Assembly (NCBI GenBank): GCA_018398765.1
Contig: JAHBMJ010001483.1
Coordinates: 1-64,000 of the forward strand
DNA length: 64,000 nt
Source of the DNA: Chromera velia
Lineage: Eukaryota > Sar > Chromeraceae
Direction of reading: 5' to 3'
In this document: piece after piece, positions 21,182 to 32,474 of the stretch
How the letters are laid out: every line of letters starts with the position of its first letter
Position numbering within the stretch: the stretch's first letter is position 1
Notes under the pieces: model-generated
Told to the model about the DNA's origin: nothing
The model's database searches: none
The model's input: the letters and a program-made list of their open reading frames with translations, nothing else
Made by a program: the position numbers and the translations under genes

Positions 21182-23608
21182 TTCGTCAGCACATTACTTT
21201 CTTTTTTAGGCGGAGCGGTGCTTTTATTCCCTTTTTGACTTATCGCTTGAACGATCGAGGCACAACGTCGTCTATGCTTTATTGAAATTACCATGAAATT
21301 ACCAGGGATTCTGTCACTCTAAGACTGTGAGGGCGGGGGGTTCAAAAATTAAGGATTGCACGACCTGTTTGTTCTCTTAATCTTTGATCCTTGAGGATAT
21401 CTCGTGGGACTTTTTGTCCTTTTCCCGTCGTTGGCCTATCTATAGGAGAAAATTCGAATGAGGATTGGGATTATAGGATTTATTTATGATTTATTCTTAG
21501 AGTTGCCTCATGGTCCACTATCGGGCTTTGACTAGCTTTGACTTGCACCGTTCTGGCTCAAACCTCTAGGTTTGGGAGTTTTACATTCTCTAAAAAATCG
21601 TTTGCATATCAAAAAAAAAAAATCTTGACCTGCAAATTCATTATATACGATTTCTAGTATACAAGTTTTTTGAATTCTCTAATAAAATTTGGAGATCGTC
21701 ATTCGGGGGGGGAAAAATGTAATCAAACACTTAGTCTAATGTAAATAACCTCTAAATTTTAAAATATGTTTTGATATGTGCTGATGTGATATGTTCAGAG
21801 CAGCGTTCTGCAGACTGGTTTCGGCATGCCTTGGCCGGATATATTGTTCATGCTTATGCGAGTGGAGGCCATGGCTGGTACATGCACTATAACTATGGTT
21901 AGTTCAATCTTAAACGGCTATAAACGGCAAAATATTGCTTCTGTCTGCATTTACTCTGATCGATCTGCACTGGTTAAACCCTGTTTTCTAATTCTCTCCT
22001 AGCTTGATCTGACAGTCCTTGGACTTTGTACTCGGCCGGTATATCCCTATTTTCTGTGTATGTTTCTGTGAGCTTGTAATCTAAGGCTGCTTGCCTGTAC
22101 GCAACATGGCAGCATGGCCCGGCCGGCTACGACCATGGGCATGCACGCCTTTTGGCCCGCCCGCGTACCTCCCCAGCGCGCGCCGTCAAGCGCGCAATCC
22201 GCGCGCCGCGGCGTGTTTAATCTTTTTCTTTTTGTTCATGCAGCCTCTACTTGCAGGAGTTGCATGGTCTGCATGACAATTAATGTTGAATCGGGTGTTT
22301 CTCGATCCTTCATACGGTAGGGTGGTTCTCCTATCGCCAGCATCTATGCATCTGACTCAGCGCAAAGATTTCAAGGTCTGGTTCGTAATCGCTGTGGCGA
22401 GGTAAAAAAAGAACGGTCTTTGAAAAAAAAAGGTCTTTGACTGACTGTGAGCAACAGTTCTTTTTCCTCCTTCCTGTTTTTTTTTTCTTCTTAATTCTCT
22501 CATGCCAGGCCAAGGAGCCCCAAAGCGGCAGGCTGTCGCAAAACCTCAAGCGGGACCAAAGAGGGCAGCAGTGCCCCTGGCAAAGCCTCCTGTGGCAAGC
22601 AACCGGGTCACGGCATGCAAAGCATAGCGATGCACAGCCGAATGAGAAACCTGTTGCGGAAAAAGGCATCGCACAGAAGTGTACAGGCACAAACAAGAGA
22701 ACAGCAGTGCCCAAAACTCTTTCCACGACACCAAAGGGCACTTTTCACTGGCTGGGCAGTCTCAGTCCGAAGGAGATGCGGGAAAGGGTCAGTCAGCGAA
22801 CTGTTGCATGCTTATTGTTGAAATCAGACAAAACACTAGACGGAGGGAGTCACTGTTGCTGATGTGTACACTATACTCTTTAAACGGAAAGTGTTTGGCG
22901 GACAGAACGGTCAGCTCTTGTTGGCAGATTGACGTGCAAACCCATGCATGATCCATGCGCTTTTGTCATCATCTCTTCTGCATGTCTGGCTGCAGCTGAT
23001 CGGCTTTCAGACAGAGGTCGCCGCCCTGAGGGGTGCAAGCGGTGGGTTATTGTTGCTTCATGAATTTTGATCTTGTCCTGTTCACCCACCCACTGCGTGT
23101 ACGACAGGACTGCCTATTTAATTGCATAGTCGCTCCTCTGGTCTATTCGATCTCTCCCCAGCAGCCCATGCAAGCTAACATGCCATTGGGTAGACATGGG
23201 CATGTCAGAATCAGCTAGAATCAGCTCCCTGTGCACCCATGAATTTTGCACCTGTCTTCTGCATGTCTGGCGCACGACACTTTGACCGGGTTTGTCTCTT
23301 GCCACGCAGTTGCTTTTTTGTGCGTTGTGTATTAAGCCAAAATCTTATGATCCATGTTGGAAAGAGGTGCACGCACATTTGGCGCAATTGATCGCGTTCA
23401 TCACAGTGCATGACTCCTTTTTTTTTCACGTTGTCTCTAGATTGGCGCCTCAGAGTCTGTCCCGCCTGGACGATCGACTGAATGGATGGATGGATGGATG
23501 GATGGATGGATGGACGGACAGACGGATGGATGGATGGATGGATGGATGGATGGATGAGCTGAATGATTGAATTTGAGTGCAGCCGGTGCTTTCCGCTCTG
23601 TGTCAAAA
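21182..23608. other. Intergenic region with no confirmed gene
   Basis: 21182-22080 is AT-rich with no coding signal. 22110-22215 is a local GC/CpG-rich patch. A plus-strand open stretch at about 22509-22787 is flanked by an acceptor-like ATGCCAG and a donor-like AGG|GTCAGT; it is lysine/proline-rich without a recognised domain and could be an upstream exon of the kinase-like gene. The stretch 23482-23556 is a GGAT array. Confidence 0.35.
23482..23556. repeat. GGAT tetranucleotide microsatellite
   Basis: Tandem TGGA/GGAT units run for about 75 bp with a short GGACGGACAGAC interruption in the middle. Confidence 0.9.
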
Positions 23609-25201
23609 ATGGCCTCTGAGTCAAGGAACGATGTCGACGCCTTCATGCAGGCTGTCCTGAGAGACAGAGGTGAACTCTTTTCATCGAATCAAGCCTACCA
23701 TGTAGTTTTCGCGTTGATCCTTTTGCGGCCTTCCATAGAAGCAGACAGACAAGCAGGCAGACAGTCCATGTATGAACTTGGGACGAGCGCCCTGCATGTA
23801 CGTATCATTACATTCAATTCGTCAGGAGCCGGATGCCACCGGGTGCGAGGGTATGATTCGGAGTCACGTACTACTGAAATTCAACCATCTAACAGTATCG
23901 ACTGCTTCACCGGGAAATAAAATAAGGAGGAAAGGCTAAGGGGGAAAGGAAGGAGAAGGCCTCAGAAAAAGGAGAGAGAGGGGAAGAAAGGGAACTTTCA
24001 AGGGTGGAGGAAGAGGGGGAGGAAGAGAGGCAGTGCTACGCGGGCATTCCAACACTAAAGACGGACGGACGGAAGCCTTAGGAAGGAAACAAGGAAGGAC
24101 GGAAGGAAAGAACGCACAAAGGAAGGAACAAAGGAGAAACGAAAGACCTGTCTAACCTGCCCCCCCCCGGCCCCTCTGCTTCCCTCGTCTGTCGTTCATT
24201 GCAGAGCGCCTTGCGAGCGAGAGAGAATTCGGCCCTGGGCTCTCTCTGCGGTACGACGCCGCCAAAAGGCGCGAGTCTGCCGGCAGTCCCCTTGCCCTTT
24301 TTTTTGGAAACGGAAAAATCAACAACGTTGTTGGAAAATTCAAACTGATGGAGAGGGCAGACCCTGCAATCCGAAGAACAATTTGGGGTCCCGCAAAGGT
24401 GATCGGGGAGGGGGGGCAAGGCTTGCTGGTGAAGCAGGAAATATTGGAGAGCATCAATGGGAAGACAGAGGTGGTAGAAGTGGCGGGAAAGCTCGGGTGG
24501 GACACTGAAGAGGAGGGGGAGATTTTGGGGGACCCGGTGGCCCAGTTCCGTCTGGAGTGGAAGTTCCCTAAGGCAGAGCGCCCCCATGTAGTCAAGTACT
24601 GGGACCATGTCGACCCGAGAAGCCTCATCGACAGCATGCCCGAGGAGGCGCAGAAGTTGATCCGAGTTGATCAAGTCCTTCGGGACCAAGCCCCCCCCCA
24701 TGCTGATGCTGGAATTCGTCAAGGGGGAGTGCCTTCGTGACATCATCGTGAAGGCCTCCCCAGAATTCAGCTTGTATGTGCTGGACCGCCTCTTCGGGTG
24801 TCGAGATTTCTGCCTTGAGGGCGCTTAGAGGTGGGTCCTCTCGTTCATCCTTTCATTTTAATGTGTTCATTTGTCCAATTGAGTCCTGTTTTTTATGTCA
24901 GTCTGTGCTTATCGGAGACCTTCAGCCTTGGTTTATTCATGTTTATTCACGATTGCGTATGCGAGAACCCATCCCCGATTTCGATCCTATGGAATTCTGA
25001 ACCATCAGAGCATGCATGTCTTCTCTGTCAGCCTCTTCTATGAATTCTCTTTCGAATTAAAGGGCGGAATGCTCAAAACTTCTGCCTAGCTTCTCGCTGT
25101 TTACTTAAAGCATTGCTTGCAGGGGACGCAGCATGCTCGGTGCCCCGTCTTCAGTCCCCTGACGATGTCAACGTGTTCATGACGAAGACTCTACTCGAGA
25201 A
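23609..25201 (+). pseudogene. Protein-kinase-like gene copy 1 (frameshifted at a C run)
   Basis: Exon 1 is 23609-23669 (MASESRNDVDAFMQAVLRDR). Exon 2 starts at 24205 after a TTGCAG acceptor; the phase-1 join is consistent. Exon 2 carries a glycine-loop-like GEGGQGLLVK, a conserved acidic EEEGEIL segment, and MLEFVKGECLRDII, which resembles the hinge and following helix of a kinase N-lobe. That last segment is in a different frame, because a run of nine C at 24691-24699 shifts the frame by one. A probable third exon at 25123-25200 (phase 1 both sides, donor AATG|GTCC) gives DAACSVPRLQSPDDVNVF. If the C run is a sequencing or assembly error, this could be an intact gene that continues downstream. 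No catalytic loop is seen in this copy. Confidence 0.5.
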
Positions 25202-25274
25202 TGGTCCGTCCCTTTAGCAATCTACGTTTTGAGTCTGGTGTCGGTATCGGTGTTGGTATCAGTGTTGGTATTGG

Positions 25275-25322
<48 letters not shown>
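25275..25322. repeat. Compound TA/GT dinucleotide microsatellite
   Basis: Alternating TA from about 25275 passes directly into GT repeats to about 25322. Confidence 0.9.
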
Positions 25323-25327
<5 letters not shown>

Positions 25328-25699
25328 AAAAAAGAAAAACATATAGTCTGTCTGTCTGTGTGCGCCTGTCTGTTCATCACGGAGAGAGGGGAGTCAGAGA
25401 AGGAAGGATACGCATGGCCGGACAGAGCAAGAAACGAAGATAAGAGATAGGAAGAAAAGTGCCCCCGGGAATGCCAAAGCCCCCACATGTCAAGTCTGCC
25501 CCTGGATCTGGTGTCAATCTGCGGCAGTTTGTCTTTTTGCTTCGACCATTCTGCTGTCTGCAATGACTCTGCATCATGAGTGAGTGAGTGCAGTTCACAT
25601 CATGGAGAGAACGCTCCAGATACTTTCTGTGAGGGGAGAAACGGAGAGGAGGCGCCTCTCAACTGCCGCCCCAATGATAGTTTGGGTGGGAGGGGGAAA

Positions 25700-26459
25700 G
25701 AAGAATAAGGTTGTTGGGGATTTCCGAGTGATCCAGATGTCCCCCTAACCTTCTATGGGCCTGTGAGGGTAGTCGGGCAGGGGGGGCAGGGTATTGTTCT
25801 AAAGGGAAGGATCTGGGTCAGTGAAGGGGGAAAGACTGTGGAGATAGAGGCGGTGATAAAAGTAGGGAAAGACGCAGAGGAAGAAGGAGAAATCCTGCAT
25901 GAGGCAGAGAAACGGCTACGGAAGAAGTTCCCTGCCACCGAGCGCCCCGAATTTGTTAAGCTGATTGAGAAGGTCAACACAAGGACAACGATCGATCATA
26001 TGCCCGACGCTCGAAACAAAAAGGATCATCAAGGCCTACAGGCGCCAAAGACTACCCGCAATCCTGTTTGAATACATGGAGGGGGAGTGCCTCAGAGACA
26101 TCATCCTCAAAGCATCTCCAGAAATCTCCCTCGCAGTTCTGGAACGCGCACTCGCCCCCAGCCCGATGACTCCTCTGGGGACAGGATTTGCCACTACAGT
26201 CACTTGCAGCTGCCCTGTGGCAATGGGGAGCCTGGAGGAGTGCGTAAGGAATGTGTTGAGTATTGGGGCAAGTGCGGCGGAAGTTATGGCCTGGGTCATG
26301 GCAAAGCTGGAGGGGGCCAAGCTGCACCACTGGGACTTCAAGCCCGACCTAGATGTGTGTGTGGTAAAGCTGGTGGATGGAGGTCTCATGAAGCTCCTAG
26401 TGAAGCTCTTACATAGACCTATAAGCACTGTCAGTTTGAACGTCTATAACTCTTTATAG
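25700..26459 (+). pseudogene. Protein-kinase-like gene copy 2 (multiple frameshifts)
   Basis: Parallel to copy 1: KVVGDFRVIQ, then after a frame change YGPVRVVGQGGQGIVLK, EEEGEILHEAEKRL and IDHMPDA. After another frame change near 26008 it reads LFEYMEGECLRDIILKASPE and, further on, LHHWDFKPDLDVCVVKLVDGG. HWDFKPD occupies the place of the kinase HRDxKPxN loop, with W and F substitutions and the metal-binding Asn missing. VDGG stands where DFG would lie. At least two frameshifts make it a pseudogene. No start codon or splice structure can be assigned. Confidence 0.55.
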
Positions 26460-27423
26460 TTCACGAGAAATTGACCTCCAAAGTTTGACCAAAATTAGTA
26501 ATTTAACTTTTTAAATTACTTTAGTTTTAATAGTAATCTAAATTCCCCTAAATAACTTTAAATTACTGAGCTAAATTACTTTAAATAACTCTGAATTACT
26601 CATCTAACTTATTTAAACTAATAGGGTATAGGCTTGGAGGAGCGATAAAAATATATCACACTTAGAAGGTTACTACCCAGGCCTCTTAACTATAATGTTC
26701 CAGAAGCATGCTGCTCCTGTTCTTTGCTTGTCGATGTGCACTTCTTTTATCTTTTTCCGTTTAGTAAGGGGCGTATGCCGAGCAAATTAATTTTTAAAGC
26801 GCGTAAGTCCCCATCCGGATCCTTAAATACTGCACGCGCCATCACTGGTCGGCTCGCCTCACACATAATATCCATCTTTCCATACGCTTCTCTCTTTGAC
26901 TGATCCCGGCTCGCCTCTCCTGTCAGTGATTACACATTGAGTGATACACGCTGAGTCCTGGTTGTTTACGCAAGTGATTGCCATCCTTAGAACTCTTTCA
27001 CTTCTTGTTTGGGGCTTTCCGGGGTTCCCGTACGTGGGGACTCTGTCAGGCGTCTCCTCTCACATCTATTTTGACTCACAAAATTCCTCATTGTTTCACC
27101 TCGATCGATTGCTAGAATTGAACCTTTTTCCTCTCGGAGTGGCTCTCTGCTTGCCATTCTGTAACGACTTTCTCTGGAATAAGGACCTACGGATCGATTT
27201 CTTTGTGAGTCTTTATTTCTGTCTTCGTATGTAGCTAAATATTTGTTCTTATAGTTTAGTATACATCTCGAAGACATAGAACACGTCATCCCTGCGGAGC
27301 ACTGTCTGAGCACACGCTTTAAGAAAAACTACTACTTTAAGCTTTTTAGACCGCTCTCTCCTTTCATGAACGAAAAGGAAAGAAAAGTCCGGCAGCAACC
27401 ATTCATGCAACTTTAGATACAAC
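26460..27423. other. AT-rich intergenic sequence holding repeat copy B
   Basis: The stretch 26470-26640 is built of irregular TTAAATTACTTTAAATAAC-like repeats. The dispersed repeat copy B follows at 26691-26848. The remainder holds no convincing exon. Confidence 0.4.
26691..26848. repeat. Dispersed repeat, copy B
   Basis: Inverted relative to copy A at 1-155; starts AATGTTCCAGAAGCATG and ends near GCGCCATCA. See copy A. Confidence 0.7.
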
Positions 27424-27431
27424 TGAGCAAC

Positions 27432-27931
27432 CAGGGTTGTTAATCACCGACAACTGTAAGTACCAAAAAACGGAACCGACCCCTAATTTCGTTTTTTTTC
27501 GGTGCTTTCGGTGCTTTTTCGGTACTTTCGTCACTAGGCTAGCAAAAATTTTATAAAGTAAGGCCCTAGACTGCTGCTTTTAGTTGAGCCTGATGTGGAA
27601 AACTGGCTGTTTTAGAGTCAAAACTCCTAGCAAAACTCTAGAAAGGGAGCTATGGCAGGCCCAGCGGCGAGCGGGGCAGAGCGGGGCAGGCCCGCGCATT
27701 TAAACTTAAGTTACGTTTATTTTTAATATTTTTTAGCTAGTTTTTTAGCGGAAAAACCTAGAAGACAGTCGTTTTAATGTTATTAAGCCTAGTTTAAAGT
27801 AGTAGTTTTAGCAAAATTTTGAAGGTACCAAAACTTGGTCCAAAAGTACCGGTACAAAAAAACGGAACCACCCCCCCCTAAAGTACTGAAGTACCGAAAG
27901 GGTCGGAAAGGCACGGTGATTAACAACCCTG
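27432..27931. mobile_element. 500-bp non-autonomous hAT element (MITE)
   Basis: Perfect 18-bp terminal inverted repeats: CAGGGTTGTTAATCACCG at the left end and its complement at the right end. The flanks are identical 8-mers, TGAGCAAC at 27424-27431 and 27932-27939. CAGGG ends plus an 8-bp target duplication are diagnostic of hAT. Subterminal GGTAC and TTTCGG motifs recur near both ends. No coding sequence is present, so transposition would require a transposase supplied elsewhere. Confidence 0.93.
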
Positions 27932-28384
27932 TGAGCAACTCACAAACCTCCCGCTCAGCCCTCTCTAGAACGCTCTCCTAAGCCCTCTCCTCCCAAAGGA
28001 CACAGTCGTTTAAAATTAATCAATATATCTATCTTTGGATCTATATCAATATGTATACTTATTTGTTTATGCTGCATGGCCGCCGGCATTCTGAACGCTA
28101 TCTTTAGTAACATGGCTTTGAGCTGCCGCCGAATCTAGCGCCGAATAATATCAATTTAAGACTCGATCCGTTTACAATACTTTACCGGCATGCAGTCACC
28201 GTGGCACGATGTCAGAATCGGCTTTTCTAAATGTCAGTGAAAGTGCAACAAGACTAGTAAACAATTTAATAGTCTAGCAATTCAAGTTAGTTTAGCGATT
28301 ATTGTATGCTACATCTAGTCATAGATACCAAAGAAACACTGACATACATAGAAGCACAGGTAAATAATTTAAATCATATTTAAG

Positions 28385-28693
28385 TCACGGCCAGAAATGA
28401 TCCCTCCATCCGATTCTGCTGTTGTTAAGGTCGTGCTGCTTCCCCCCGTCCCCTTCGTCTTCGAACGGATCACGCGGTGCAAAGAAGGAGGGGGGGATCT
28501 CCTCCACCTCTGCACCGACTTGGTGTAGGGCATCGATAAGTTCCTCCAGCGATTTGTGTCTGAACGTTCTGGGCGTTTCTCTTGGTCCTTCCCCTTCGTC
28601 CCGAATTTGGACCTCAGGGGGTGCTGGAAGAGGAGACGCAAGCCGCAAATCAGGGCGTTCTGGGACCATCAACAAAAGTCTGGCTGCATGCAC
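28385..28693 (-). CDS. Hypothetical terminal exon
   Basis: A minus-strand open frame preceded by an acceptor-like GCATGCAG encodes up to about 100 residues, with an amphipathic SLEELIDALHQVGAEVEE helix and acidic/proline linkers, ending at a TGA. I recognise no family. It may be the last exon of a minus-strand gene whose upstream exons would lie in or beyond the GA tract (28800-30100), or it may be chance. Confidence 0.3.
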   Translation of the reverse strand: MHAARLLLMVPERPDLRLASPLPAPPEVQIRDEGEGPRETPRTFRHKSLEELIDALHQVGAEVEEIPPSFFAPRDPFEDEGDGGKQHDLNNSRIGWRDHFWP

Positions 28694-29040
28694 AAATCAA
28701 GGGAACAAAACGTCGCTCTGACTCGTACACACACACTACAGGCAGTTCTTGTGCTCATGGCAAAAGAAGGAGAGAAGCACCTTCTCATTCAGTCTAGCCT
28801 GACATGATCATGGCACTGACTGCCTCGACAGGGACGGAGAGAAATTTATGCCATGGTCCAGAAGAACAACAGAGACATGCGCAGGGGGGCGCATGCAGCC
28901 AAAAAAGAGAGAGGGGAAGGAGAGAAGAGAAAATCTGAAAGGCTTGGAGAAGGGCGAAAGCTTTTGTCGGCAAGGGGCTGCGGAAATTCAACGAAAAGAC
29001 AATCGATAAAACCAAATACGAGAAAGAAAGTGAAAAAAAA

Positions 29041-29096
29041 GAAAGGTGGGAAGGAAGGAAGGAAGGAAGGAAGAAAGGAAGGAAGAAAGGAAGGAA

Positions 29097-29138
<42 letters not shown>

Positions 29139-29145
29139 AGGAAAA

Positions 29146-29176
<31 letters not shown>

Positions 29177-29193
29177 AAGAAAGAAAGAAAGAA

Positions 29194-29252
<59 letters not shown>

Positions 29253-29770
29253 AAATAAAAAAAGAGGAAGGAAAGAAAGCATCAGACAGACAGACAAACA
29301 AAGAAAGAAAGAAAGAAAGGAAGGAAGGACGAAAGAAAGAAAGAAAGAAAGAAAGAAAAGAAAGAAAGAAAGAAAGAAAGAAGGAAAAAGACAGACAGGC
29401 AGAAAGAAAGACAGAAAGAAAGACAGACAGACAGACAGACAGAAAGAAAGAAAGAAAGAAAGAAAGAAAATAAAAAAAGAGGAAGGAAAGAAAGCATCAG
29501 ACAGACAGACAAACAAACAAACAAAGAAAGAAAGAAAGAAAGAAAGAAAGAAAAGAAAGAAAGAAGGAAAAAGACAGACAGACAGACAGAAAGAAAGAAA
29601 GAAAGAAAGAAAGACAGACAGACAGACAGACAGACAGAAAGAAAGAAAGAAAGAAAGAAAATAAAAAAAGAGGAAGGAAAGAAAGCATCAGACAGACAGA
29701 CAAACAAAGAAAGAAAGAAAGGAAGGAAGGAAGGACGAAAGGAAGAAAGGAAAGAAGGAAGGAAGAACGA

Positions 29771-29840
<70 letters not shown>

Positions 29841-29842
29841 AC

Positions 29843-29873
<31 letters not shown>

Positions 29874-30060
29874 ACGAAAGAAAGAAAAAAAGAAAGAACG
29901 GAAAGAAGGATGGAAGGAAGGAAGGAAGGAAGGAAGGACGGAAGGATGGATGGATGGAAGGAAGAAAATACGAAAGAAAGGAAGGAAGAAAGGAAGGCAG
30001 AAAGAAAGAAAGAAAGAATGAATGAAAGAAAAAAAAAATGAAAGAAAGAACGAGGGAAAA
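29041..30060. repeat. Giant GA/GAAA/GACA microsatellite tract with higher-order repeat
   Basis: About 1 kb of almost pure purine on the plus strand, mixing GAAA, GGAA, GACA, GA and GGAT units. A longer block recurs, containing AAAAAAAGAGGAAGGAAAG and then GCATCAGACAGACAGACAAAC. Copies sit near 29270, 29485 and 29676, so part of the array amplified as a unit of roughly 190-215 bp. The reading frames across it are low-complexity artefacts. Confidence 0.9.
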
Positions 30061-30193
30061 AAGACAGGAAGAATGAAAGAAAACAGAGGGCAGAAAGAAG
30101 AAAGGCCAAAAGTGTCGCGCAAAAGTCTGCATCGAGGTAGAAAAAAACATGAAAAAGTCTGCTTGAGGACTCAAAAAATCATGAAAAAAAAAA

Positions 30194-31852
30194 TCAGACA
30201 GAGGCATCATTGGCTGTCTGGAATACATCTAAACTCGCAGAATCCTGCAATGCCATGTCATGCCATGGAGAGACCCCCCCCGACACCAACCAACCCAACA
30301 AACCCCCCTGCCGGACCGGACCTGAGGGTGCGACAAAGCCTGGAGCCCCAGTGACTTGAAAGATGCGGGCGCGTGTGGGCTCTGCTGAACTTCCCTTTGG
30401 AAGATTGTGTTCTTTTCTCCCGTCCACTTCTTCCGCCTCTTCTCCCTTTTCGCTGCCTCTTCCGTAGAGAGGCACGACTCCTCTTGCAGAAGAAGCACTC
30501 TCGACTGGACCCTCAATCGGCCGAGAGGCAAAGGACCGAGACAAAATCTCCCCGTGTACATAGAGGGAGGAGGGTCTGCGGGAGGGTCTCTCGGATGGAG
30601 TTGAAGAAGAAAACAACGGAGGCCCGGCAAAAGATGGTTGTTTGGGACGCTCATCCCCTCCTTTGCGTTTCCTTGGGGGGGTCTGATCCTTTCTACCTCC
30701 TGCAGGCTGAGTTACTGGAGACAAAAATCTCACGTCCCCCTTTCCCTTTTCTGTTTCAAGACTCCACACACCTTTGCTGTCTGTCTCCCCTTGTATGACG
30801 ATTTCAATTTCCTCCACACCCTCGGGTACATCCTCCCCCTCTCCTATCCCCGTGACTGCTTTCAAATCATCCTCAGATGGCAACTCGAGAGACGGCAGAC
30901 TGAAGAACACGGTCGTGGGCCCAAAGAGGTTCTGAAGTTTATTCAATTGAAGCTCGCCTCTCTCCTCAAACGCAAGTACCACCAGGCCCTTCATCAGTCT
31001 CTCTTCTCCACTGTCTGAATCAACAGCCGTCTCCTGAGCACAAGCAAACAGGTAACTCTTCAAAGCGAATTGCAACTCCTCATGCAACCCTACACAAACC
31101 CGGTCCGGGTCGACAACAACCAGGTCAGCCCCCATCAAAACATCCGGAGGGGATCCCCCAAACGTTCCACCTCTCCAAGCATCCACCGACGCTTCATGCC
31201 ATGGGAGCTTCAGCACACTCACACGCTCTGCCACATCGGGATCATTCAACGCCACACTCTCCTCCATCAAAGCACACACTTCCTCCCGGTCACTCAGAGT
31301 CACCCTCTCTGCCCCCGCAGCTGAACACGCCAGCCCGACTGCCCCCGTCCCTGCACCCAAGTCGACCACTGTCCTGCCCTCAAAGAAAGAACGTGGTAGT
31401 GCGGAAAGAATCAAGGCAGACAGACAGAGACCTGAGTCCCAAACGACAGCCCCCAGGCCCACCGAATAAGCATCCTGCAAGTACGAGAAAGAAGGAGGGA
31501 GATACCAACAAAGTGTGCACTTCTGACACAACTCCGCTCCAGATCACTCTCCTTTTCCTGCACATCCGTTCCTTTGCAAATTTCTGCTGACCTCCAGGTT
31601 AATTATCTGTTTGATTGAGAACGCATCCCCTATCCTCAGGGTTTCGCATTCCCACAGAGGATTCCGAGCAACTGAAAAGCTCTGCTTAGTCCTTCGAAAG
31701 CACAGTGCAAATAAACGCGAGGAGCAAGACGAGCGCAGCGGGGAAGTCAACCTCGGGTACACTGATGCCAAATGTCGACAGAGCATTACAGAAAACCCAA
31801 AAACCCCGTCTACGGCTGGTTCTTGAAGCCGAGAGGCAAAATCATGGAACAA
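30194..31852 (-). CDS. METTL21/FAM86-type protein-lysine methyltransferase with long tail
   Basis: Exon 1 is about 31852-31592 and exon 2 is 31474-30194. The donor is CTGGAG|GTCAGC, the acceptor is TTGCAG, and the join is phase 0, giving up to about 513 aa. FSIKQI, then VVWDSGLCLSA, then VVDLGAGTGAVGL (about residues 123-135) match Methyltransf_16, a class I SAM-dependent seven-beta-strand family that methylates lysines of translation factors and chaperones. GADLVVVDPD fits the post-motif acidic strand. About 200 extra C-terminal residues are basic, serine/proline-rich and disordered, which is unusual for the family. The exact start is uncertain: an acceptor-like TTTTCAG at about 31672 could mean a further 5' exon. 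The substrate cannot be told from sequence. Confidence 0.75.
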
Positions 31853-32474
31853 CCGAAAGGAGACGGCAAGGAGGAGACGGGAAAAGATTTAGGAGGCGAA
31901 CTAGACACGCACAACGCAACCCTGATCAAGGAGATTTGAGGCTCGTTCCATGTATACAGTTTGGATTGCATGTTCCCAACGTTTGCAAGCAGATGAAGTA
32001 CAGATGAAGGTCTTTAAAAGCTCCTTGTACACGCACGCCAGCACTCTGACTTATACTCTGACAGTTTCTGACAGTCTCCGGTTGGGTTGCAAGCCCCGCG
32101 CGCGCGCACACAACGCGCGCATACAGCTCGTGCCAGCATGCATGCGATACCGATACACGGCTTCGACGAAAGAGCCTCGAATAATTCGAACCTCTGATCG
32201 ACAATCTCTGAGTCTCATGATTCTCTGTCACGTATGTGGATCCATTCCTGGTTCGACGACGAAGCAATCGCTTCCATGACCGAGTGGCAGCGCGTGCATA
32301 CACAGCGAAGACAGACAGGAGAAAGAGCGGTGACATTTATCCACCTTCCGTCTGTCACAATCTTTCGGCATATGTAGGCACAAAGTTTGAAACCTGTGCA
32401 TGTCGGATAAGGCAGACTGAGCGATTGCAAATCGACCCTGTTGTGCCCTGTACCGACTGCACGATCCGTTCATA
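31853..32474. other. Divergent intergenic region
   Basis: Between the minus-strand methyltransferase and the plus-strand membrane protein. It contains a CGCG-rich stretch at 32098-32120. No exon or RNA gene is recognised. It presumably carries both promoters. Confidence 0.35.

Noticed and set aside
29041-30060. Long open reading frames on both strands through the GA tract
   Set aside because: They translate to FLSFF or KKERKK low complexity and exist only because the repeat units contain no stop codons. No start or domain context.
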